DNA of 64,000 bases from Peromyscus leucopus (Eukaryota > Chordata > Mammalia > Rodentia > Cricetidae), in NCBI RefSeq assembly GCF_004664715.2, contig NC_051070.1, positions 44,588,456-44,652,455 of the forward strand, in the 5' to 3' direction. How positions within the stretch are numbered: position 1 is the stretch's first letter; each line of letters starts with the position of its first letter. Positions 33,639-47,389 of the stretch are shown here, piece after piece. The position numbers and the translations under genes were made by a program. The notes beneath the pieces are model-generated. The model searched no databases. It worked only from the letters and a program-made list of their open reading frames with translations, and was not told the origin of the DNA.

Positions 33639-35528
33639 GTAACTCCACAGGACGGACCCCAAGCACTGTGTGTCATGACTAGATCTAAACCTAGATCCAA
33701 GCTGCATTTGTCTTGGATCCTCGTTATAGCTTAGCTGTCCTCATAGGGATTTATTATAAGTGTGGTCATCTTTCACTCCACCTCAAGGGGGAGCTATCGA
33801 GTCATAGGGGCAGCTAGCCTAATAGGTTTTGATTTTTTTCTTCTAATTAAAATAAGTTATAAATAATTTAGACTGAATTCAAAACTTTGGGTTTCCTCCT
33901 TTTTTCCCTTTTAAATCTTTTTCTGACTATAAGAAAGTGAGAGGTTGTTATAGCTGTTAGAAATGTACATTCTGTGGGCAGATGTAAGTTCATAGCCCAA
34001 CTCATGCACAGTCCACAATGTGCCTGTGGCTATCATGTGCTACCGAGAGAAGTCTGAAGACAATGTACATGCTGAGTGCTTTCACAGTCCTGGGCACAAA
34101 TAATCTCTTCATTATGGCAGCAATTAAGAGTTAAAAAAAATCACATTGTAATAAAATTGAGACTTAAAGTAATTTTTATGTAACAGTTGCATGAGATAAT
34201 AATGTAGTTTGGGAAGAAGATTCCCTATTAAAACTTATATTTTAATGTTGCCTGAAAAGAAATCATTAGGATGCCAGAGGAATAATCATTTCCATTTTTA
34301 AAAATGCATGTTCCTGATATAATCAGTAGAGTCATTAGTAGAAACTGAGAATGCAACCAGTCAGCAAACCTAATTCTTGGTTTGTGGAACAGCAGTCGAA
34401 CTGAATAACTGAATGCTCAGGTTAAAGTAATAACAAAATCCAGTAATCTTATTTTAAAAGCCTAATGTTGACTGTTGTCCCTGCTGCGGCTCCATGTTGT
34501 CTTTGCACATTCCTCCGTAGAAACATCGACCTCTTGATTACCTGTGACTGTGGCTGTGTGCCTTGTGAAGGTGCCCCTCGAATAGTCCCATGTATGAGAT
34601 GACGAATTTGTTTTCTGCTGAGAAAACTGTTGGTGCCTTTGCATAGCCTTTCCCTGGGACTCCAGTCCTCCATGTTTAAGAGTCTTTGCAGTGAACATTG
34701 TCTGTTTCATGTACTGGCCACATTGTACACCCCTTCCAGTTTGGGAGCAAGTCTAGTTGAATTAAAGTAAACTAATAATATTACAGTAAACAATGTAACC
34801 CCCCTTAGTATAACTCCCTGTTTGGGAGAGTGGAAGCTATCAGGAGGGCGAGACATGTTTCTCTGCAGCTGTGGAGGTGAACTCCACTTGTGTGGGAAGT
34901 TCACTGACTTGAAAGCTGAGCAGTGACCAACTCACTAAAAATGGGAAAGATGCATGCATGTGCTCATACTTCCTAATGCCTAATTTGTCCTTTGAAAGAA
35001 GTCCCGTTTTTTCCTGCTGCAGCTTTCACCAGTTTTTGATTAAAATAATGTTTAAGAGCATGAGAGAAACACGGTCTTCTGTTTGCAGAATATGGTCACC
35101 ATCTTATTTGGACACTTTTTGATAGACAAGAACAAGGTCCAAAGCATTCAAAGGTCCAGATCACCGTGATCTGAGCCAGGGCTAGTTCTCGGTCTCCATT
35201 CAACAAACCTGTGGGCAACGATGCCTTCGACTGCCTACAGAGTTGCCTCAGGCTTTAGGGTATGAGAGGGTGAGTGTGTGTGTTGGCTCTTCAGTTGGTT
35301 CTTCTAACCATAGCAGACAGGCTTCCAGAAGACAGCGGTCAGTTGTGTAGGGTGGCCATGTTGAATGGACTCATTCTTCCTGAGACAGACTTGTGTAGCA
35401 TCCCTAAGTTGGCGTTCATTTTTGAGTCCTAATTCTTGACATCATTTTCGTTGTCGTGGGCTGAGAGTGAAAAGGTACTGAAGAGCTGGCTTCCTACATA
35501 ATGCATTTGTGTTCTTGTTTATTAACAG
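33639..35528 (+). other. Dgkh intron, repeat-free
   Basis: The 1890-bp intron between the first two seen exons is AT-rich. I see no repeat, RNA gene or extra exon in it. Confidence 0.85.
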
Positions 35529-35609
35529 TCCTTGATATTTGATGAAGTTGACCTCTCAGATGCCAGCGTCGCTGAAGCAAGTACCAAAAATGTCAACAAC
35601 AGCTTTACG
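35529..35609 (+). CDS. Dgkh: Dgkh coding exon: middle of PH domain
   Basis: This 81-bp exon gives 27 codons, [13 protein letters not shown]... to ...NVNNSFT, in phase 0 on both sides. It sits between acceptor attaacag and donor gtatgg. It continues the PH fold from the exon at 33528 (middle beta strands and the loop '[13 protein letters not shown]'). Because its length is a multiple of three, skipping it would keep frame but break the PH fold. The donor is followed by a 23.1-kb intron that also holds the candidate alternative first exon near 57.5 kb. Confidence 0.95.
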
Positions 35610-35819
35610 GTATGGTTATGTTCTCTGTCCCAGGGCTGTGGGGTGGCAGTTCTTAAGCATGTGCAGGTGCTTAGTTCAGTTACTGACACAATTAACTCTA
35701 ATCAATATGTTTTACATTCCAACAACAAATATATGATCAGTTATTGGCTCAGTAAACTTGGGTCTAAATGTGTTTTTCAAATATATATTTTTGAATATGT
35801 ACATTTAAATATGTTCATA

Positions 35820-36035
<216 letters not shown>

Positions 36036-36074
36036 TGTTTTCCTTTTCGCTTTTATTTTTGTTGTTGTTTTAGT

Positions 36075-36213
36075 TTGGTTTTTGAGACAGGATTTCTCTA
36101 TGTAGCTCTGGATGTCTTAGAACTTGCTCTGTAGCCCAGTTGACTGACAGAGATCCACCTGCCTCTGCCTCCTGAATACTGGGATTAAAGGCGTGTGTCA
36201 CCACTGCCCAGCT
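36075..36213 (-). mobile_element. B1 SINE
   Basis: ggtttttgagacaggatttctc...atactgggattaaaggcgtg. Confidence 0.92.
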
Positions 36214-38270
36214 CCTTTTCATTTTTTTTCATTTTTGTGTTTTTAAAGTTTGTACTTCCTTTAAATTAATCCTTCACTTAATTCTATTGTTCTTAAGCAT
36301 TCAGAACCTTTGTTATTTGTCTTCAGTCTTAGAAAACAACATTTCTCCTTGTATTTTCATTTCAGCTGCTGTTCAGGCAGCTGCTGTAGCTCAAGCTTCC
36401 ATTTCTCTCCATTTAGGCAATTCATCAGGGAACTTTTAAAGAGGGCCCCTCTGTTCTGTACTAATCAGAGTTGCATTACTTAAAGGAATAGCTTGTTCAC
36501 CATCACCTGCAAATTGCATCTCCACTCCAAAAAAAAAAAAAAAAAAAAAAAAGATCTTGTATGATGCCTCTCAGTGTCCAGATGTTGACTTTCTCCACCC
36601 TGCAGCCCAGCACGCTCTGCCCCAGCTTTCCTGTTCCCCCTGACTGATTTCCTTCTACCTGTGGTTGCTGAAATCTTACCCCTTCCCCCATTCCTCCGCT
36701 TCTTTCATGTACAAAATCAAAATATAAATTGACTTCCCATTATATCACTGACATTTATGATAAGCAGAGGAATGCCGCAAAGGAGATGTAGACGTGTGTA
36801 TCTATATCATCTATTTGCATATGTAAATCTCCCTCTAGATCTTCCCTAGTTCTGGGAGCTCTGGTGGTTCTTCCTGCGGTGGCACACTCCTTAGCTCCCC
36901 TGTAATGCACTGCTTTCGCTAAGTCACACCTACCCACACTTCCAGCCCTCACACCAGGAAGTCGCCGCCACTGACACCGGTGTCTGTCCCTTGGGTGCAC
37001 AGAGCATGGGAGACAGCCGGGTAAGCACACAGAGAGGACCACGCTAGAGGTGAGCTCTGGTGTGGAGCTGAAGTGGGGAGAGGAAGCGAATGGATTCAAA
37101 TGTAGTCTTATTGATTTATGGGCATGTGGGATAATTCATAGTGTAAACAGTGCTTCGCTGCTCCTTCTCCCCAGGGAGAGTTTAGTTTGAGAAGAGGAAA
37201 GCCAAGAATAGAATCCTGGGAAAAATGTTAAAATGTAAGGTTTCGACCAGAGGGGCTGAGCAAGAAAGAGCGTTCTTACGTGAAGAAGTGGAATCACCAG
37301 GCGGTGATGTCATAGGAACCCCGAAGTCAGAGGGTTTCAAGATGGAAGTTGCTAGACGTCAGGTGCTGTGGAGAGGGCGAGTCCCGGAGGAACTGAGAAG
37401 GTGACTTCGGTTTGTGAACTTGGGGTTCGTGTGGTCACGTGGCCGCGAGTGGTTTCCCGGGTGGATTGGCATGCCTTAGGCTGCACTGTCAACTCAGAGT
37501 GAGACCACGGGCTCTTTCCTGAGGCTCGGCTGTCGGAGCACAGACCGACAGGGGGTGTTTGCGTAACGACCGCATCGTGGTTTGGTTGTTCTTTTTCACT
37601 GTGCTTTTGAGCCTGTTTGCATGAGGAAGGGAAAGAGCTATTAGATGAGGCAAGACTGCCGAGTGAGCCGATGGATGGAAGAACCAGGGCACAGCAGAGC
37701 GCAGAGCCGAGAGGGAGGCAGGTGTGGGCAGCAAGCATGTGTATTTCAAGCCCAAATAGTACCATTTTCTCAGTGAAACCGAAGACCAGGTTGCGAGGCT
37801 ATGAGTGGGAGCCTGGGAAGGCTGAGAATAGCTTCTGTGGAGAGACGGCTTGGAAACCATCAGGGACCTGTAAACTATGTCCACTAAAGACTGGCTTGTA
37901 ATGTCCATCCAATCTGTGCTTATAGAATAGTCTTTAAATTAATAGGGAGCAAGCAAATAGATTGATCCAGAGCGGTGGTTTATAAGGCCTTGGGGCAGAA
38001 GAGTAAAGGTAATGCTGGATGCTTGAAACGTCAGTAGCTTATAGCTTCGCCTCCTCTGCGCTCAGTGCTGGAGGATAAAACAGCGGAAAGGCAGAAATAG
38101 CCTTGCTATTATCTAAGCAGGCTCCGATAAACAAGAGGAACCTTGGGGCTTCCAAGCCTGAAATGTTGCTTGTTATCCAATCCTCCAAGTGAGGGTGGGC
38201 TAGGTAAGACAGAAAGAACCTTGCTATTCTTACCGGTGGGACTAGCCATTTGCCTTCCTCTGGGAGCGAA
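36214..38270. other. Non-repetitive intron sequence
   Basis: There is a poly(A) run at 36527-36552 but no recognised transposon. A perfect CACGTG E-box (gtcacgtggc, 37434-37443) sits in a locally CpG-rich part (37340-37570). No exon is seen. Confidence 0.6.
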
Positions 38271-38279
38271 CAAGTGTGT

Positions 38280-38325
<46 letters not shown>

Positions 38326-38345
38326 TTAATCTGGAGGGTCCCAAA

Positions 38346-38402
<57 letters not shown>

Positions 38403-38425
38403 TTAATCTGAAGGAGGGTCCCAAA
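38271..38425. repeat. Tandem duplication of a (GT)n microsatellite plus flank
   Basis: Two head-to-tail copies (38271-38345 and 38346-38425) each consist of caag, a (GT)n run, then tagttaatct and gagggtcccaaa. Confidence 0.95.
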
Positions 38426-39424
38426 GTTTACAGTGTAAGGGTTAGAATAATTTCAGGTTGGGGGAAGGGGCTTAGGGCAGATACAGGCAAAGGACCTGGA
38501 AAAGCCTGAGATTATGCAGGTCACCCGTGCAACTGTCCCTTGCCTTCAGCTGCATTTGTTTACCCCTGGTGTAAAGAGGACTTGCCTTAGGTGAGTCTGT
38601 ATTTTTACCACGACTCCCGGAGGACAGGGACTGGGTCTCTCTTTGCACTTCATAGCACCTTGCTCCTAAGATCAAAGTGTCTGTCAGCTTGAGGAGACGT
38701 GGTGGATATGTTATCAACCAACTGGTCTTTCTGAAGTTTGTTAGACTAGAGATGTAGAGGCTGAAAAGGTAGGCTGCTCCGCGTTGTACTGCAATAGAAA
38801 GTTCTACTACTTGGTAGAACTTTCCACAGCATAAAATGGAGCAAAAGGCATGTTTTCAAGTGGTAATTGGCAATCCTCCTGTTTAAATATTTAAATATCC
38901 TGCCTCCCTAGATCGTCTTGATGGCTACTGACACCGCTCTTTTAGCGGGTTGGTGTCAGAGGTTAATGGTGCCGTGTGATGGGATTGCGGTTGGAGACCA
39001 GGAGTGGCCAAAGTTTGGTCTTCCTGAAGTCCCTAAGGGTAATATATTGACAAGAAATGGTGGTGCATGGACAATCTATAAATAGTTGATGGAAAATGGA
39101 AAACCTACGCTTTGCTTGAAAATGAATGCTCAAATGAATGCTCTGCTAAGATGGTTTCTATAGTGAGTGTCCTACAGTGCGGAGTAGCTGCTAGCCTATG
39201 CCCGAAGCAGCTCAAGATCACCTCTGCATTCAGTATCTGAGTCCCACTGAGGCCCATGGGCACCAAGACCGTGGAGCCACGGGATTGTGGGCGTGGCTTA
39301 AGACCTGAGTACACTGGGCATAACATAGTGTCCCGTTCCAAGTCTTCCTTTCATATCTGTGTAACTATCTGATGAGTAAATTAGGTTGGTGTTCATTAAG
39401 TCATTTCTAGTGTAAATTTTGCCA
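38426..39424. other. Non-repetitive intron sequence
   Basis: No repeat, exon or RNA gene recognised. Confidence 0.6.
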
Positions 39425-39660
39425 CGATGGGCAGAGCTTACAAGTTTAGGTTCTGAAGTCAAACATCCTGGCTCAGCCCTGTTATGTGGCCTTGGCCATC
39501 TGAGTTAATCCCTTGAAAGAGACCTGCAGTGGTGGAGGTCCTGCTCCCTAGGGCTCTCAGTATCAAATGAATGTGGTAACGTATTAAATACCTGGGGCAG
39601 GGAGGAAGGAGCACATGCAGTTTAGTAGGTGCTAGTGGCTGTTATCCTGAATGTAGTACC
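39425..39660 (+). mobile_element. MIR SINE
   Basis: ggttctgaagtcaaacatcctgg...ttatgtggccttggcc...tcaaatgaatgtggtaacg...taggtgctagtggctgtta. Confidence 0.7.
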
Positions 39661-39842
39661 CATCCTTCCCCCTCACGATTGGCAGTATATGGCCAATTTC
39701 TGAAAGTGTGGGAACTTTGAAGGTGATGTAGATGACTTCCACCTTGAGGAAACATTCCATCCTACCTTTCTTTGAGAAGTATCTGGAAGATGAATCACCA
39801 TTTTAAAGAAGCTGTATTGGTATTTAGATCTTCCTCTGAGAT

Positions 39843-40075
39843 AACTGGCCAGGCTTTGTGTCACAGACCTAGATAATCCCAGTTGAAGCTGAGGCAGAAG
39901 ACTCAAGCCTGACTGCAGGACAGTTCAAGGCTGATTAAACTGGGCAATTTAGTAGGACCTTGTCTCCCAGTATAATGTAAAATAAAAGTGGCGGGAGGCT
40001 GTCTGTCTGTGAGAGAACTCTTATCGGGGATGTAGGGGGCCCTAGGACCAGTCCCCAGCATTGGGAGCTAGTGGC
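39843..40075 (+). mobile_element. Fused B1-like plus ID-like SINE
   Basis: A PB1-like half (gaagctgaggcagaagactc...gaccttgtctccca) is followed by an ID-like half (ggggatgtaggggg...gaccagtccccagcat). Confidence 0.55.
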
Positions 40076-40639
40076 AATAGATGGCAGAGAGCAAGCAGCA
40101 TGGAATTTGTGTGTGTGTGCTTATTTGTTGTGCTTAGAGGGCATGTGAAGATTTCGTGGTTAATTTAGCCATCCTTAGCATCTTTCAGTGCTCATTGAGC
40201 TGTGTGTGGAGTTTCTCTGTTGGTGCATGTGCACGGGGTTCCTTGCTGGGTCAGATGCAGGCACCCTGTGAACGGAAGCTCCCATGTCTAGATCTGAGTG
40301 TTGGAGTGGAGAGCTTTTACTGCCCAGGGTTACTTGCTCAAGCAGGTATGCTGGAAGCTGCTTCTTCCTACTTCCTCTTGCTTTAGAATCACCTGGGAGA
40401 CATACCTTTCTCGGTCTGAGGGCATTAACAGAGAGAGGTTTAACCAGGAGGGGAAGACGCACTGTATATGTGGGTGGTGTCATCCCCTAGGCTGGGAGCC
40501 TAGACTGAACAAAGAAGACAGCCTAAAGAGTGTTAGCCTTCTCCTTTCTCCACCTCCTGGTCTGAGGAGATGGGGGAGGCTCACGCCCCTGTTCCTGCAC
40601 CCATGGAGCTGACTGCACACTGCTGCCTTGTCCAGCCTG

Positions 40640-40745
40640 CTGTGGTGGGTTCTCTTCTCGAACTATGAACTTACATAAGTCCTTCCTCCCTTCAGTTGCT
40701 TCTTGTGAGGCATTTGGTCACAGTGGCCAGAAAAGACACCAGTAT
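40640..40745 (+). mobile_element. 3' end of an MT-family MaLR LTR
   Basis: cataagtccttcctcccttcag, then cagtggccagaaaagacacc. Confidence 0.5.
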
Positions 40746-41204
40746 GGCATTTGATTATGATTCTGGCAGGAGAGTTTAAAGTGTTTGCATTCAAAGAAAC
40801 CAGTAAGCCAAGAGAATATACCATGGTGGGCCTTACAACCCTAGGAATTCTGCATCCATGCCATCTTTGACTGAGCAGCCTGGGTTTAATGGGAAGGAAA
40901 GATGTCCCTGGGAGTTTGTTTCTGTAGTAGTTGATTTCTGTTTATTCTGCTTTCCCTTGGCTTCCTGTCACTCGACAAAGTTCAGCTTGTCTCTCTCTGA
41001 AGAGGGATAGCACATCCTTTGAACCTAAGAAAGTGTCAGTTTGCTTTCATCCAGCAATGTCTCAATATTTAATTCCTAAGGAAATGACTGAAACTTGCCT
41101 TTTTTCCCATGTGATTTGTGAAAAGCATGACATGTAAAGGGTACATAGATAATCACCTGAGTGAATGATCCTTAGCTAAACAAGTTACCTACCCTAGTTA
41201 CCAA

Positions 41205-41398
41205 TACCGATTCTTGTTCTAAACACTCTGTCCCTGATATCTCACTTAAATTTTTATACCAATCCAGCGAGGCAAGACAGTTGCTATTGCTATTAGATAG
41301 ACAAGGAAACAGAGAAGCAAGCCTCTGAAACGGGAACCCGTGTCAGATATGTAGCCTCAGTCTGCACTCTTGACTACTCTGCTGGCCTACCTCTGTAT
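41205..41398 (-). mobile_element. MIR SINE
   Basis: ttcttgttctaaacactctg...gatagacaaggaaacagagaag. Confidence 0.7.
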
Positions 41399-41668
41399 CT
41401 GGCCGTTTAAATAGATGTGACTGTGATAGTGGTCCTCTGATTGGCCCTGTGTTCAGCTGTCTTTTCTACATCAAGTCAGTGAGAATCTTAGGCTTCACTA
41501 CCAGACACATAGCAAGCACATGCTGGTCACACTCCAAATCGTGTGTATTACAGAACATTCGGGATACTGGATAGTAAAGAGAAGTGCTGGCTAAATGATC
41601 TCACAGAAGAAGGTGATCAATATTCTAAAACTGTCTGGGAATCCTGAGATTGAACGGAATGTAAGGAC

Positions 41669-41681
41669 TTCTTCTTCTTCT

Positions 41682-41717
<36 letters not shown>

Positions 41718-41742
41718 CTTCTTCTTCTTTTTTTTTTTAATT
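41669..41742. repeat. (CTT)n and T-rich tract
   Basis: Two ttc clusters flank about 34 T residues. Confidence 0.95.
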
Positions 41743-41754
41743 AAAGAAGTTTGG

Positions 41755-41925
41755 GAATATGGGCTATCAACATGGGCCCCGTAGGCTAAGGATCTTGTCA
41801 CACAAGGCTGGCAAGCTGAGTTGAATCCCCAGCACCCACATAAAGGTGGAAGGAGAGGACTGAATCCACAGAGATGTCCTCTGAACTCCATACATATGCA
41901 TCCTGATGATGATGATGACGACGGT
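41755..41925 (+). mobile_element. B4/RSINE1 SINE with (GAT)n tail
   Basis: gagttgaatccccagcacccac...gatgtcctctgaactccatac, then gatgatgatgatgacgac. Confidence 0.75.
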
Positions 41926-42875
41926 ATTTTAAAGTTTTTGGGATATTTGAGGAATTATTACATAGAAGAGGCAGCAATAGGTTTGTGTGGTTGAATTCAC
42001 AGGGTTGATTTCAACTCAACATCAAAGAACTTTCTAACTAGAATCATGTAATAGAACAGGCCGCTTGTGAGGTAATGACCTTGCCCATTGTTGGAAACCT
42101 TCAGTTGTCTTCTTGCCTTGTAGCTGACAGGGGCTGTGAGAGCCTTCAGGACAGGCCTGGGTTCAGAGCTGACATGAACTCCTCAAGGTTGGAAGACCAA
42201 GAGCTGTGTAAATGTGGGGCTCTCTTTGGTTTGGGATGGTCAAGGAAGCATGGACAGGAGTGACTGACTTCACGGTGGCCTCGACCCTTCCCATGTGCTG
42301 TGGATGATACCACTCAGCAAGAATCAGTGACCTCCCCAGAGGGCTTGGAGGGGTCAGTGACCTGGTGTCAGTGTGGAGGAGCAGTGAGATGTGCTGATGG
42401 AAACAGAAATGTCCTTCCAGCTTTAAATTCTGTGTCTTCGCTCATTGCCCAAGGCTAATTTGACAAATAGCCTGGGTTTGTCAAATGAATGAAAGCAGTA
42501 CTTGTGTTGAATCAACAAATGAGTGATATTTATGAAGTTTTTTCCTTTGGGAAAACTGCAGCCTTTCATGTTTAAGCATAGGCACAGAATTTTCCCATTT
42601 TCCTCCATGATGTTTGGTTTTTCATATCTCTATAAATATTTGCATCTTTATGAAATTTTTACGTTATATGCAGTGACTCAGACTATTTTTAAAGCAATAA
42701 GTCTTACAGACATGATTCTTGCCTCTTATGAATCATTGTAGTGGTCTCGACTTTGATTACACAATATTTAGGAACCTAGTCTAATTATTTTAGCCAGTGT
42801 AATTATTTTATGTCTATGTTGATTCAAATATTTTATAATACTTTAAAATGACTCTATGTTAACATACTACTTACA

Positions 42876-42992
42876 GGCTGAGGCAGGAGGATTGCTATGA
42901 ATTAGAGGCCAGTCTAGGCTACATAGTGAGTTCCAGGCCAGCCTTCCTTTTCTTCCAAACAAACAAACAAACAAACAAACAAACAAACAACC
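42876..42992 (+). mobile_element. B1 SINE fragment with (AAAC)n tail
   Basis: gctgaggcaggaggattgc...gtgagttccaggccag; the tail is nine AAAC units. Confidence 0.85.
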
Positions 42993-44390
42993 AAGTTCTT
43001 ATCACTGGGCCCATTGCCAGGGTTTTATGAAGCTGGTGTCCTAGGTGGTCTTTAGTCTGAGCCATTTTGTGCAAGACCAATAGAGAATTTCTGTTGAGAT
43101 GAAGTTTCCTGAACCTTGGCGGACTGTCTTAGAGGACTGACCTCCCCAGTGTTTCTGCCATATTGTGGTGTCCAGTGAATGGCAGCCTGCCACACTGAGC
43201 CTTGGGACAAATGAGGAATCTGTACTTTCTGTAGATATTTCATGTACAAGGCCCTTCACAGGTTCCAAATACAAGGTTCTGAGCTGATTACATCACTGTC
43301 ACCCTGACCCCCCCGTTGTCCCTTGTAACTATATGCAGTTAGTTAACCATTAAGAACCCATCTTTTCTCCGTAGAATTTCTGCATGAAAACGGGCAAGGG
43401 TGCCTGTCTCAGATATTGAACCGGGGCAGGGCTACAGCCTCTCCAATCATCCTGCTTTGCAGAGGATTTAAAAATGTCCAGGCAGCATGTCACTGACAGT
43501 CTCAGTCACATGTAGATGCATTCTTTGAGAAAGGGCTGCATGTTTTACTTGAACTTTAGTGCATTTATTTGGAGGAAGGGTTCACTCAAAAGCACTTGGG
43601 CCCCGTATTCATGTAGGTGAATTCTGATTTCTGATACCCATTGGCAGTACAGACTCTAGGGCTCTGTACTCAGGTCAATGTATCCTGCCTCATGCCAATG
43701 CCTGGAATAGGGACCTAATGTGGGCAAACGAGTTACTGGTCAGAGTAACAATTTTAAAAATAGAATATTAAATATCTGCGTATGTCTAAAGAGGGCCTGC
43801 TAGCTGATATTCATCTGAATGAAGCAGCAAAACTCTGAATTGTGGAGCCTTGCATCCTGGATGACATGTTCTAGGGAATAGAGTTCATCCTTATACTTCA
43901 CAGATAATAGCTTCATTGGACAACTTCAAGAATCAACCTTTTAGTTTTTAAAACTGTATTTTAACAATTCTTTTATGTTGAATGTTAAAAAAAATTAAAA
44001 TAGCACCAAGGAAAGCCTGTTCTTTTACAAGATCTTAGCGATTGAAGGCAGAAAGCAATAAATTTATTTATGAAACCTCTTGGCTGTATAAAACAGAATG
44101 AATAGTGAGTATGTAGCTGCTTCTCATTTTATATCTCACTTGATTATTTCAATTAGCCCATGGAATATTCTTCCTTCCAGAAGTCAGATTAAAGGGGTTG
44201 GGGTTCAGAGAACTTACTTTGGGTACATTTTTATAGTTATCTAAAGGCATCACTAATATTTTAATATTGAGTGCGTTCCATGAGAATGAATGGCCTATTA
44301 GAATTTTCAGGTTCATATGATGGTAGCAACCTGGTAAATGATCACCTTCTGAAAGATGTCATTTTATGTCTATGAATATTTTGTCAGTAC
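42993..44390. other. Non-repetitive intron sequence
   Basis: AT-rich. I see no repeat, exon or RNA gene. Confidence 0.6.
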
Positions 44391-44394
44391 CCAT

Positions 44395-44532
44395 GCCTGG
44401 TGCCCATGGAGACTAGAAGAGGGTGTCTAGTCCTTTGGAACTGGAGTTACTGATTTTGTGAGCTGCCGTGTGGGTACTTGGAACTGAACCTTAGCCAGTG
44501 TTCTTAATGCTGGGCCCTTTCTCCAACTCCAA
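44395..44532 (-). mobile_element. B3-type SINE
   Basis: ggagactagaagagggtgtc...tacttggaactgaaccttag. Confidence 0.75.
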
Positions 44533-44539
44533 GGAGCAC

Positions 44540-46130
44540 CATTGTTGGTAGAATGTGTTCAGATCTGGCCATTCATAGTGAAGCATCACCCCTTGGTAAG
44601 CAAGAAGGAAGTAGGGTGGAACAGGGATACCAGTTAGCAACGATCAGAGTACTTGTTTATGGTCTGGTGCCAAGTCTTATGCTGGTTGCTAGGCTGACTG
44701 TTTTCATTAGACAAGTGAGGAATAGACATTTTAATCTTCCTCGGTATTTTTTTTTTTTTCAGTCTCAGGTAATAATTCAGTTTTCTGATAAAGTTATTAA
44801 GTTAGAGGTTGCCCAAAAGAGGGTTTCAGTTTAGTAGTTGTTGCCTTAATCATTTTCATAGTCTTTGGACTCAGTGTACACTTGGTCCAAACTAGACTTT
44901 CGATTCATGATGACAGAGATAGGTATGTGTTCGAGAAGGATAACTGACAGCCCAGTCTGCTGTGGACCAGTGAGATTGGACGCCTATTGGTGGCCGAGAG
45001 GTGGAGCGCAGGCAAGCTGGAGACTTGTCATTTTCCTTGGTTTCATCCGTTGACACCGGCTGGTAGGTGAGCTAGAGCTAAAGGGTTTGGTCAGTCCTGA
45101 AACTCAGACTGCATTAGCTAATCAGGGTTGAGGGTCAACCAGCCCTCTCAGAAGCTTCTGGTACACTGTTCCCACTGGCAGGGAACTCGAGGCAGAAGTT
45201 AGTCTTTTGATTTTTGAGGGAAAACAGGCTAGTCACAAGAAACCAAGAGTACACCTGTCATGAGAGATGTCTTTGAAACAGTAATCCCTAAAAAAAAAAA
45301 TTGCAGTTTCCCTGGGAATCTTATGCTGGGAGACACACTGTGGAAGCCTGGCGCCAGCCAGAGGAGGAACTTGTCTCTAAGAAAGAGATCTCACACAGCT
45401 CTGACAACTCGTCAGAGCACCTTGCTGCAGGAGAGACAGGAGCCAAAGCGACAAGAGCGGGTGAGAGCACACCGTAGCCATGATTGCTTAGTTATGCATC
45501 CTACATCTTGTCTTCTCAAGTTACTCTCTTCTTCGCGATGTGGCCACGCCTCCTCCTACTTACTCTTCCGCTGGCCTGGCTAGCAGGTCCCAGAGGTCCT
45601 CCTGTTCCTACCTGCCCAGGGCTGCTGAAGCTAGCACCCTCTCAGCTTTTGATGTGAGCCCTGGGGATAGAAGTTTGGCCCCCAAGCACTCTACTGGCTG
45701 AGGCATCTTTCCAGTTGTGTTCTAGCTTCTGCACAAACCTTGTTCATTTTCTGTGCCAGAGTCCCGTGAACAAGTAAGAGTGACCCGGTGGCCGGCAGGT
45801 CTTGCAAAAGCCACTGTGTTTGTTGGGGCCACTGTGCTGGCCGCTGCAGAGCAGCTGTGCCTTCCTGGAGCCTTGGTAACTTTTCGTGTGACTGTACTTA
45901 GCAGCGTTTTCATGATGGGCAGAGATAGGTCCACCAGCAAGGACTGAAACTGTTAACCTCACAATGGCTGTAGAAAAAAAATCTCTGGAAGATTCTAACC
46001 TGGGAGTTGCTGTGAGCAACACACACTTCACAGGAAAGAGTGTAAAGAGATTGCTGCATGTCTTGATCTGAGCCTTCACTGCCTCAGCTCTGGAATCAGG
46101 AAGGATAGCGAACCGTTCCATATAGGCAGA

Positions 46131-46132
<2 letters not shown>
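44540..46132. other. Intron sequence, mostly unassigned
   Basis: A weak ID/B4-like reversed fragment may lie at 45652-45715 (gtgagccctggggatagaag). Otherwise nothing is recognised. Confidence 0.5.
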
Positions 46133-46214
<82 letters not shown>

Positions 46215-46239
46215 ACACACACACACACACACATATACA

Positions 46240-46289
<50 letters not shown>
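46133..46289. repeat. Compound (CA)n(TATC)n microsatellite
   Basis: Three long CA runs separated by ATA steps, then about 11 TATC units. Confidence 0.98.
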
Positions 46290-46304
46290 ATAGAGGCATC
46301 GGTT

Positions 46305-46712
46305 GTACATTGTCATAGCAAGAGACTGGAAAGAACCCAGATATGTCAAACGGAGACGATTGAATTATGAAACACATCACAGCAGAATGCTATGCAGCCA
46401 TTTGAATTAGATGTGCGTGTGTAAACAATACAGGCTGATTTTATTCAATGAGAAAACTCAGCTACAGAACAGTTAAGATTCCCTAACGTTACTGTGTGCT
46501 TGTGTATGCATGCATTTTTTGTGTGTTTAAACCGCAAGGGAGCACACAGTTCTCACATATAGATAGACTGTCTCTGGAGAGATACACAAAGAAGCTGACC
46601 CGTGTTTATCTTTAGGAAAGGAAGTTGGTAACTGGGGCAGGTTTAAGCTGCAGACATTTCCATTCTCAAAGTGTTTTGAATTTTCTATCAAGAATTATGT
46701 ATTCCCGACCCT
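46305..46712 (+). mobile_element. Ancient L1 (L1M-type) 3' end
   Basis: agcaagagactggaaagaaccc...gaatgctatgcagccatttg...ctctggagagatacacaaag follows the old mammalian L1 3' region in order. Confidence 0.75.
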
Positions 46713-47389
46713 CTCTGGCAGCTTCCCATCTGGTGCACTTGACAAGAGTCAGGGATTAGCATGAGAAGCATCTTGGGCAACAGCGCTCCATCCAAAGGAA
46801 GCCTGATAGGAGGGTGGCCTGGCTGTTTGCCGTGTGAAGGAAGGAAAGAAGAAACAGGAGGCCTTGTGCAGAAGGCTAGAGGGCTGTGGTCAGAGTGAGG
46901 GGGATGAGAGGAGGAAGCTAACGTAGAACTGGATTTGGGGTGTAAGTAGTACTTGAATCAAGAGTAGGAAATAGATACAAAAGCAGGTTGGCAAGAAGTG
47001 AAAATGGGACGCAAGTCCTGGATGATATAAACTTCAAGTAATTGTAAGATCTCCTGGGAACATCGAGCAGGCACTTGGAGAGGTGTGTCAACTCTATTAA
47101 AGTGATTGGAGGGTGTTATTTCCATGGCTTGTTTTAAGTGCATAGCAAAGCCAAGTGTCCTCACCACTACTCAAGTCTGAGCATGGACTAATGGGAAATT
47201 TAAGTTTTAGAAGCATCCCATTTTGTAGTGAGCGGTACAAAGCAAGATGATTATTTTGTTTTGAAATCTCCCATCGCCTATGTATTTCGTACAAAGCCAT
47301 TTACAGTTAGAAACCAAACAGCTTGTGCCAAGGGAACGAAGCTAATGCATTGTTCCGATCTCCGGTACATTCTGAAAATGCTAAGTGAA

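Noticed and set aside
44745..44770. T tract plus cag resembling a splice acceptor for a hidden Dgkh exon
   Set aside because: The following sequence has no Dgkh-like reading frame, and the neighbouring exons already join in frame without it.
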